From Trichosporon coremiiforme (Eukaryota > Basidiomycota > Tremellomycetes > Trichosporonales > Trichosporonaceae): 64,000 nt of DNA. Of the stretch, positions 56,001 to 64,000 are shown in pieces. The position numbers and the translations under genes are program-made. The first letter of the stretch is position 1; each line of letters begins with the position of its first letter. The notes under the pieces were generated by a model. The model was given only the letters and a program-made list of their open reading frames with translations. It had not been told where the DNA came from and searched no databases. The stretch is from the NCBI GenBank assembly GCA_039545355.1, contig BCJJ01000004.1, forward strand, positions 1,444,801-1,508,800, in the 5' to 3' direction.

Positions 56001-59000
56001 TGACAATCGCTTAGCAAGCGGTCATCTGTATGGTTTAACGCTCAATTCTTCTGTCGAGGACCATATTAACGCTGGCCAAAGGGGCCTGCGGGAAGCAAGT
56101 CAGCGGTCAGCGGCAGAACACACTCGCGGCCTTCGGTCTCGTCGCGGGAGACTCAAGCGAGCGCGCCCTCGATCGCCGTTAAGAATAGCTCTCGGCGCAG
56201 CCGGCGCAGCATGCGCTGCCATGGCCTTCTTCACCGCACGCTCTCTGTTTACAAGTGCACAGTTGTGCACTCTAAAGCACCGGGTGCGCGCCATCGATCC
56301 CGGGTGCCCGCCAAAAGAACGGCTTAGCGTCGCCTTCAATAGCTAAGAATGCCACTTCGTGCCGGGAGTGCTGGCCGAGTGTGCCAACCCCAGGGCCCCG
56401 CACGGTGCCTTGCCTTACCTGCACCGCTGTGCCTCCCCAGTTTCTTCCAATTCCTGTGGCTGTCGTCCCTACGCGCGGTTTCCTTGACCCAACAGTTCTG
56501 CTAGTTCTGCCGGTGTTCACCGTCACCCGTGGGATGGATCTGTCGTAATGACGTCCAGTAGTGTGGGTTATAGGGTGAGTGGGCCCTTGAGTTGTTCGAC
56601 ATTGCGCGAGGACATTGCAAGGTTTCATTTGAATTTGAACAGTTCCGCCCAACACTAAGGGAAGAGTTGTCCTTGAACCGAACTTATGTGAATGGGATGC
56701 GTCCATGACTGGTTCCCCTCGACGCGTCGAGGTATCTGGGTACATGAAACGACGCCACCCATCCAGATCTCGTCACTAGTTCGCACGAGTGCACATGAGA
56801 GCACAGGAGGCGTTCCGAGCGCCTGGTCTGTACATGGCACGCGTGCAGGGCATGCAGGACCAGATCGGGACAGACTCCTCGAGCTCCTTTCGCGATCTCG
56901 GTCTGTCACTTCGGTTAACGTCGGTGCCCACGCAAAGCTGTCCACACAGCGCAGTCAAGAACTGCACATTGGGACGCGCCTCTTCCCACGAGTGTCTGGA
57001 TCTCGTCTCAGCCACGTCGCAGTCTTGCCGGACGTGTAGCGAGACGTCTCAGAAAAGGAAGAGGGCCCAGTCACTTTCTCGGCCATCTTTAGGCCTTGCC
57101 GCCATGTCGGACAGGTGTCGATGCCGCATTCCGAGGTCTTGTCAGATTGGGCAGGTTTGGCCAAGGTACACCGCTCACCGAGACCTCCAAAGCGCACCTG
57201 CGTACATGCTACACCCGTCATACATCCTTGATACGTCCGTGATACGTCCGGTCTGTGAACTTTCTCCCAGGCGAGATGCCAAACCATGGTCAGACCGATG
57301 GTCGGACGATACCCAAAGGACATGATACGAGAATTCAAACGGACATGTCGCAGGATACTAACCCTCGTTTCAGGCTCTGGACAGGAGTTAACAGAGTTGC
57401 CGGTCCCAAAGGCGTCCGAAAGGCGGTGGACCCACCTGCCCGTGCCTCGCATACCGTCGTGCCTCAATTGTACGAGACGTCGCGTGTAACGTCCAAACGT
57501 CGCGCGTCAGAGGCGGGGTGAACCGAAACAACCCTCGGTTCCAGAGTCCTGGGTTCAAGACCGAGTGGCCCAGAGATCGAGAACGGGCAGTCGTAGCAGA
57601 TCTCCCGGCCTCTGGACCGTTATGGAGTCCGGGGGTCTGGATCGGATTGCGTCCCAACCAGCGTGTCAGTACGCACAGAACACATGCACATTACACTGTC
57701 GCACCGAGATTAGAATGCCCGCCCTGCTCCGTCCGTAAAGAATAGACCCCACACTGTGCCAAACTCAATCGGCTCTGTCCTACTTCCACTCTTCTGGGCA
57801 CGTCCTTATCCCAACCGACAAGCAGATCTGCGTAATCCTGTGTCTGTGGTAATGAATACCTACCTCCGGACTAAGTCCAGAACCGAGGAGAGTTATCCCT
57901 CTCGTCAGCAATATCCCGAAACGCGCAGAGCGGTGCATGGCTGTGCGCTGGAAGAAGGGAGCCGGCATCTTCGGCTGGCTCGGCTAACCCCTCTCAAGTC
58001 AGACCTCGATATAGATTTCACTGTAGCAGGTGTCAGACATAGCGCGTAGCGCGTCGCAGACAGAAGCGCCATAACTGGCGGACATGCCAGTTCGCCGTGA
58101 GTAGAGGTTGTCAGGCCGCCATAGCGCTAGAGGCTCCGCTGAGGTTTCGCAGACCATATGCCGCGGCCATCTTCCTTCGCGGTCTATACACGGCCCGCGC
58201 TGCTCTCGCCCACGCCGATCGCGCTCGCTGCCGTTGCTCCATGATCCATGAGTGTGCTCCGATCGCCGCAGCCCATGCACCGCCCGATGCCATTCTTAGC
58301 AGTACGCATTCGGAAGGTCTGCAATAGTGCCTCCTGCGCATGCGCATTCACGTTCTCGTCACGAGTTAGTCTTCCTCGCGTTCCAACTGTCTCCCTGCAC
58401 TTGTCCCTAGCCCTACTGATCCCTACTTGTGATCCGGAACATCCGGAGAACCCTGCCTCCTTTCTGTGACTTCCTCCTGAACGCGTCAGATGTGTTGAAG
58501 CGAGTGCGAAGTGTATCTCTCGGTTTCGATCATGCATGGGCCTTTGGGTCTCGACTTGCATACTGTTGAAACGAGGTCGCACCAGGTCCGACCCAGGTTG
58601 CATCAGGTTTCGCTCCAGGTTGCGTCTCAGCTCATGAATTCTTCAGGAGGACACCAACCTCTCGGTTTGGCTGACTCCTGCGAATTGTTCAATAGGTGAT
58701 CCTTGATGAAACACAACCCTGCAGACCTGATACGCTTCTGTGACATGTTACTCTGCATAGTTATATTGATGGATTGTGGCTGCTGACTATCTTCTGTACA
58801 ATAATGACTCGCTGTGTCGGTGTGGCTATGGCACTATGAGAATGGGAATGAACTATCTAAAACGAATAAGGGCGAACAAGGGACAGCGGCCTGAAACGGG
58901 TGCTGAACAAGAAAGTAATTGATGATGAATTATGGTTTGCGTGTGGGGGGTTGTCGGTCGTGGATTCGTTGCTGATAGAGACTATACTGCTTATCTTATC

Positions 59001-59008
59001 GCACATTT
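53012..59008. other. 6.0-kb gene-poor region upstream of the BVMO gene
   Basis: The BVMO promoter lies at the left end and the 3' flank of the next minus-strand gene at the right end. In between, the longest frames (216 codons at 54198-54848; 178 codons at 56789-57325) match nothing I know and lack splice-supported extensions. Stop codons are frequent in all frames. Small direct repeats occur (CAGTAGCGTT near 53,480; GATACGTCCGT near 57,232; CAGGTTGC units near 58,600). No tRNA, terminal repeat or transposon protein was found. Confidence 0.5.
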
Positions 59009-60312
59009 TCAGTTGCTCCCAAAGTTGAAGCGGGGGCGCTTGCGCGCAGAGCCCTCGGAGCCGTCGGACTGCTCCTGCTCCTCCTGCCCTGGCGTCGCGC
59101 CGAAGAGCAGCCCGCGGCGCACCGGCATCTGCTCGTCATCGTCGCTGTCAACGTCCATCCTCTCCGACAGCACGCGGCGGCGTGGCGTAGATGCCGGGGC
59201 TACTGAAGAGGAAGCCGGAGATGTCTCGGGGTTGGACGTCGGCCAGAGAAGCTTCGGCGGCGGGCACGGGTGCGGATCGTAGTCGACGTCGCTCACGTCC
59301 AGGTCGGCGGCAGGGTATGGCGCGTTCGGGGGGACGAACGGGTTCGCGAACGTGCGCTTCGCTCCGCGGAACACGTACGTAACGAACGGTCCCTTCTCCG
59401 TGTTCAGCGGCTTTGGTCGGTGGATCTCTCCCGGCTTCGCCATAAACGGGTTGTCCTCGTCCATCATCGCCTTCCGCTTAGCGGCCCGACTTGATTCCGG
59501 GAGCGTCTCAGTCAGCATGCGGAGCGGCCCGCCGCGGTGGCGGTCGCGCATCAGCGGGGACATGCTTCGCTCGGCATCTGGCCGCACAGCTTGCGGCACG
59601 TAGCTCGTCTCGCGGCCGGGAGATCCAGCTGCTTGGCGGCGCTTTCCGCTCACGGACCTGGAGGAACCAGCCGCCGCCGATCCGTCCTCAAGGAAGGGGT
59701 TGTCGAGAGACATTTTGTCGACGGGGCCGTGCGTCGATCCGCGCAGGCCACCGCCCATCCCAACGCCAACGCCAAGGCGTGCTCCAAATTTGACAGACGT
59801 CGTGGAAGGGTCTGTCGTCAGACCCATCTGCTGAGCGAACAGAAGGCCGGGGCGACGACGCGGAGGGGCCATGTCTGAGACCACTTCGATCTCTGCCGTG
59901 GAGCCATGTGAAAGGAAGAAGGTGGTGTGTCCGCTGGGAGAAGGGGGCGAGTAGGGCGCAGCGCCGTTGGTGCCAGGTGACGTGCGCTTGCGCGGCAGGG
60001 TTTGAGGTGTCGGCGGGTGGACACTGATGGATTGGGCGCCCTCGACCGCAGCCTTATCAGCGGTGACATCGTCAAAGGTCCGCTTGAGTGTGCGTCGCTC
60101 GGTGACAGGCGTAGGAAGGTGTCCACGCTCGGGTGTAGGGTACCTGTTAACATTGTTAGCGCCACATCTTGTTTATGTTTTTGTTTATGTGACTTTGCGC
60201 CAGGAAATTTGTTGTTGACTCACGACATGACATCGACCCCACGGCCCTTGCGACGACGTTCCACGGTCCTCGGAACCTCGAGGTTGCGTCCTGAGTGCAC
60301 AGGAGACTGCAT
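59009..60312 (-). CDS. Unrecognised disordered protein with proline-directed and NPF motifs
   Basis: Two exons (60312-60224, 60143-59009) encode 407 residues. The intron is 79 nt and joins VDVMS to YPTPERGHLPTP in frame. The N-terminal 110 residues hold many SP/TP sites (PTPERGHLPTPVTE, PPTPQTLP, SPPSPS) and basic patches. Three NPF motifs follow: DNPFLED, DNPFMAK and ANPFVPP. The most ordered-looking part is KGPFVTYVFRGAKRTFANPF, followed by DVSDVDYDP. The C-terminus is acidic then basic, ending RKRPRFNFGSN. The content suggests a nuclear, CDK-regulated factor or an EH-domain ligand. I do not recognise a family and make no functional call. Confidence 0.65.
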
Positions 60313-62264
60313 GTCGAGGTGCAGAGTGTCGGGATGTCGATAGAGAGTAAGAGTCTGAGGTGAAAGGATGCGAGTTGGGAGGTTGCGAGTCGGTGGAAGG
60401 CGACGAGGGAATACGGAAGGGGGCGGGCTGGTGGAGGGGGACGGGACCAAAGAGAATGTAAGATCCAGGCGGCCAGCGCTCGGAGTAAGCAGTATGCAGT
60501 GCAATCCAGCCAGCGGACCGACGGCGACAGGGGGGCGAGGGCGAGGGCGAGGGGGCGGATGGCTTGGAAGGGTGGATGGATGGCAGTGAGGGGTGCAAAG
60601 ATGATGAGGAGATGGCAAAGGGAAGACGTTGGTAGCGAATCGCTTTTGCTCGAGTGGGTGACGGTGTGATGGTGGTTGAGCCAATGACCAGCGAGTATGG
60701 CCAGCCTGCAACCGCGCCTGGTCCTGCGCTCACCGTAGCGACCGTGTTGCCAGCATGAGAAAGTAAGGACCACGGTCATGTATTCAGGGTCTGACGCGTT
60801 TTCGCGATGGCTGGCTCCAAAACACGTGGCTTTCAGATGGCGGGTTGAATCCGCCTTGAATGCATAACGGAATTTGGAAGACGCCCGCGCCTGAGCCAGG
60901 TTCAACGCAACCTGGCTTCGCTCTCCACCGTAGACTGTCAGTGCATAGCCTTCGCCCCCTGCTCTGTCAGCTGAAGGGCACCCCCCGTGCACACTGCGGC
61001 AAACACAAGGTGACACTGTGTGATGCACAGGTTTGCCCGCGTGATGACTGCGGAGTGATGTTAGTTAATGAAACTACATGAGTCTGCGAGGGTTGCAAGG
61101 GGGGTAACGGGCAGGAGACCATGTCGGCAGCAAGGAGGTGAGAGGAGAAAGAGCAAGATGCAAGGGGAGGGGAGGGGAGGATGGTGATGGCGCTCATGAC
61201 CGCATGGAAATGGAGCAAGGGGATTGGAGCAAGTTGCGCGCTGGAGGCTGCCGGCGCGGCTAAGGTTTGCTAAGGTATGCTAAGGTTTGCAGAGGCCGCG
61301 GGCCTCACGCGCTGATGGGTCGACTGTGGTGCTGGAATGGCAGGGGTCCCTGAGAGAGTCAGGGCGTTGGACGCGCCTGATTTAACGATATGTCCCGCTG
61401 GATGCGGCGAGGTGGACGTGTCACAGCCTTCTCGCAAGGGCGCATGCCAGGCGCTGGGAGGGGCCTCTCGAGGGGTACCAGGGGCAAGGAACGGCCCAGA
61501 GGACATGACTAACTCTGGCCTACTCACAGTGCACTCGAGCCTATGCCGAATAAGCTATCCCTGGCACACCCTGCACATGGCATCTGTGCGCTGCTCAGGA
61601 CTCTGTCCCTGCGTGACCCAAGCTTAGACCACAACACTCTCGCAGTACGCAGCCAGCGTCCATCGATCAACCACACCCCCCCCCCTCTCGAGACCCGGCC
61701 TCCCCTCACTGCAGCCCGTCCCCCCTCTGGTCCCTCTGGCCCCTCCTTGTGCAGAGGGCAGAGAGGAACGGGATCCAGGGCCCATGCTCCGGGCTCTCCG
61801 AGGCATCGAGTCCTGACTGCAAAGCTGCCTTAGTCTGCCCTGCCTTCTGACGGGCTCGGAACACCACACCACGGTCACAGAACAATCACACCCAGCGCTC
61901 CCAGACCCCCCGCCAGTGCACAGGCCACTTCACACTATGCAACTCGTTCATCCTTTTCTTTTCACCTCACACCATCCCATATAATAGCCTGGCGCTGTTA
62001 TCCCCCTGTCTTTTGACAAGACAGCTCCCCCCATTCTCCTCCTAATCCCCCTCCTCTCCCCCCGTCTGTGACGGTCCAACGACCCCCCGACATTCTTTTC
62101 TGTGGTGCAGGCTCACCCAGTAACGACGACAGCCCCCCTCCCCCTCTTACGATCTACAACGACTCGGCGTACCTTGTCCTACCCAGCGAGGCCCGACACT
62201 CTCTCAACCTATTCTCTTGATATTCCTAGCCCGACAAGCTCGCCACCCCTACGCTCGACCCAAG
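60313..62264. promoter_or_regulatory. Divergent 1.95-kb region between the NPF protein and the lyase gene
   Basis: Left part (to about 60,720) is pyrimidine-rich on the minus strand and right part (about 61,950-62,264) pyrimidine-rich on the plus strand, as expected of two long leaders. Between them is a three-copy 10-bp repeat (61261-61290) and a poly-C run near 61,677. No gene is seen. Confidence 0.45.
61261..61290. repeat. 10-bp tandem repeat, three copies
   Basis: The unit TAAGGTTTGC occurs three times in a row, the middle copy with one change (TAAGGTATGC). Confidence 0.75.
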
Positions 62265-63818
62265 ATGCGCCTTCACTTTGCCTCTCTCATCACTCTGGCG
62301 GTCTCTGCCCAGGCCGCCTGGATTCCCATCACTCCTCGCTCGGAAGCTATGGCTATGGGCCAAGCCGGCGAGGCTCGTGCTTTCCATGCTCACCACGTTA
62401 TGCCCCGTTCTGGTAGCGGTGGTCATTCCGGGGCCGGGCTCAGGAAGGTCCGTCGTCTCAAGCGGGGACGAACCTGCAAGCCGCGCCCATCCAGTGGCAG
62501 CGCCTTTGCCTCCCCTACCGCCACTCCCGCCCCTCACTCTTCCCTTGTTGACACGGGCAAGGAACACTCCCACAAGTCCAAGACGAAGAGCAAGCACGGA
62601 GACGATGGTGATGACGACGAGTGGAACTCCTCCTCGAAGACAGATGACTCGGACTCTTGGATGTCCACCACCGACGAGGCGAGCGCTAAGCCCACCTCCA
62701 CCGGTGATGACTGGTCTGGATCCAGCTCATCTGCTTCTGCTTCTGCGACGGCTTCTTCATCTGCGAGCGACGGCGGCGACGACTGGTCCTCCAGTGCGAC
62801 TGGGTCGTCAGCTTCTGCCAAGCCCTCCGAGACTGGTTCCGGTGGCGGCGACGGCAACAGCAACAACTCTTCCCAGTCGGGCGGCAACAACAACCAGACC
62901 CCTGGCAACGGTGACGGAGGTCTGTTCCCTGTGGAGGGCATCAAAATGTTCACCACTGCGAAGAAGTCTAGCAACGCTCCTGGCTTCCAGCTGAACGGCG
63001 AGATGCCCGCTGAGGACTACGACCCTAAGACCTGTAAGTTTGAATTACACTAGTTCCGGAGCGGTGGCTGACAATCCACAGTCGATGACATCCCCGTTCT
63101 CAAGATGCAGAAGGGCGGCATTGCCAAGTCTACCGACCCCACCGACCCCTCCACTGAGGTTCAAATGGCCAAGTACCCTGCGGGTCAGATTGGCGGATCC
63201 AGTGGTTGGTGGTACTACAGCAAGGCGGACGTCGGCAACGGAATCGACCTTAGCAAGGCCTCTGATGTCACCTTCTCTTACCGCGTCTTCTTCCCCGACG
63301 ACTTCGACTGGACCGAGGGTGGCAAGCTCCCTGGACTTTACGGCGGCACGTCTCAGGAGACGACCAGCTGCTCTGGTGGTAACCACGACTCGGACTGCTT
63401 CTCTGCCCGCTTGATGTGGCGCAAGGACGGCGCCGGCGAGGTTTACAACTACTTCCAGGACAAGAACAACTACTGTGACGAGCCTAACACGTCGTGCTCT
63501 ATCGGAGGCTACGGCGACTCGGTCAAGCGCGGTGCCTTCCACTTCCAGAAGGGTCAGTGGAACACTGTCGCTCAGCGTCTCATCCTCAACTCCGTTTCCG
63601 GTGGCCAGGCCCAGCGCGACGGCACCCAGGAACTCTACGTCAACGGCGAGAAAGTCATGACCAACGAGAACATCATCATCCGCCACTCTGAGGACTCTCG
63701 TATCTACGGCCTCATGCTCTCGACCTTCTTCGGCGGCAGCTCGGACAAGTACAGGCCGCCCAAGGACGAGGAGTCCTTCTTCAGGGACTGGACCGTTGTT
63801 GTGAGCAAGGAATTCTAA
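62265..63818 (+). CDS. Secreted polysaccharide lyase family 14-like protein
   Basis: Two exons (62265-63033, 63082-63818) encode 501 residues. A signal peptide (MRLHFASLITLAVSAQA) is followed by a basic stretch with RRLKRGR, a possible Kex2-type site. Next comes a Ser/Asp/Gly-rich linker of about 150 residues that is probably O-glycosylated. The C-terminal 240 residues or so form a beta-jelly-roll lyase-like domain with FSYRVFFPDDFDW, GGKLPGLYGG, CFSARLMWRKDGAGEVYNYF, GQWNTVAQRLILNS, LYVNGEKVM and LMLSTFFGGSSDKY. The GGKLPGL-GG, RLMWR and STFFGG blocks are those of PL14 glucuronan/alginate lyases. Four or more Cys could form disulfides. An upstream in-frame ATG at 62217 would precede the signal peptide and was rejected. 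Substrate is not shown by the sequence. Confidence 0.82.
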
Positions 63819-64000
63819 GAAAGCAAAGTGCCGGACGCTTTGTGACCGACTCGGAGGTGCAGGCACCATCCAGTCTCCGTGTGTGTATACCAATGCCGGC
63901 GTTGGTAACATGTCTCTTACCGCATCTACTCCCAAAATCCCCTCCCAAACCTCCGTACTCTTGACCCTCTGTACAAATATCCCACCTCACGTGTTTATAG
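63819..64000. other. 3' flank of the lyase gene to window end
   Basis: This should hold the lyase 3' UTR and terminator. No further gene begins before the end of the window. Confidence 0.5.

Noticed and set aside
53012..59008. Decayed transposon or LTR element
   Set aside because: No terminal repeats, target duplications, reverse-transcriptase, integrase or transposase motifs were visible. A repeat-library search would decide.
59818..60165. Possible frameshift in the NPF-protein gene
   Set aside because: I first suspected two frames. Recounting the acceptor (exon 2 starts at 60143) gives one continuous frame of 408 codons including stop, so the gene is intact.
62217..62264. Upstream ATG for the lyase gene
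   Set aside because: It would put 16 polar and basic residues in front of a good signal peptide; the ATG at 62265 starts the signal peptide directly.

Overview
This is nuclear DNA of a basidiomycete fungus, most likely a tremellomycete yeast of the Trichosporonales/Cryptococcus side. Most genes are split by short introns (36 to about 330 nt, many under 60 nt) with GTRNGY donors and a CTRAY branch site just before the acceptor. Coding DNA is GC-rich, and the gene content (sphingolipid C9-methyltransferase, PL14-like lyase, VTT-domain and Ecl1-like proteins) fits such a fungus. There is no bacterial-style operon structure. Exon coordinates were read by eye. In every multi-exon model given with exons, the exon lengths sum to a whole number of codons.

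The first 36 kb are gene-dense, with short shared promoters. In order: the 3' part of a sphingolipid C9-methyltransferase; SDHB (complex II iron-sulfur subunit); PAM17 (mitochondrial import motor); an F-box protein; MAK21/NOC1 (60S biogenesis); the small V-ATPase V0 subunit f; LIN1/CD2BP2 (U5 snRNP GYF protein); PKR1 (V-ATPase assembly); UTP10 (SSU processome); a WIPI3-type PROPPIN; an intron-containing tRNA-Asp; RPB6; a TBC-domain protein lacking both catalytic fingers; a Yippee protein; COQ1; KRI1; and a VTT (TMEM41/DedA) membrane protein.

From about 37 to 59 kb the layout changes. Only an Ecl1-like zinc protein, PET117 and a Baeyer-Villiger monooxygenase lie in about 22 kb. They are separated by non-coding stretches of 4.1, 5.8, 1.1 and 6.0 kb that hold short tandem repeats, GCATGC-type palindromes and pyrimidine-rich leaders, but no convincing gene or recognisable transposon.

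The last 5 kb carry a divergent pair: an unrecognised proline-directed-site/NPF-motif protein and a secreted PL14-like polysaccharide lyase.

Functional themes are mitochondrial respiration and biogenesis (SDHB, PAM17, COQ1, PET117), nucleolar ribosome assembly and transcription (MAK21, UTP10, KRI1, RPB6, tRNA-Asp), V-ATPase assembly (V0-f, PKR1), and autophagy or endomembrane traffic (PROPPIN, TBC, VTT). No clear biosynthetic or defence cluster is visible. The oddest items are the PAM17 microexons, the finger-less TBC domain, the intron-bearing tRNA, the unknown NPF protein and the gene-poor domain.
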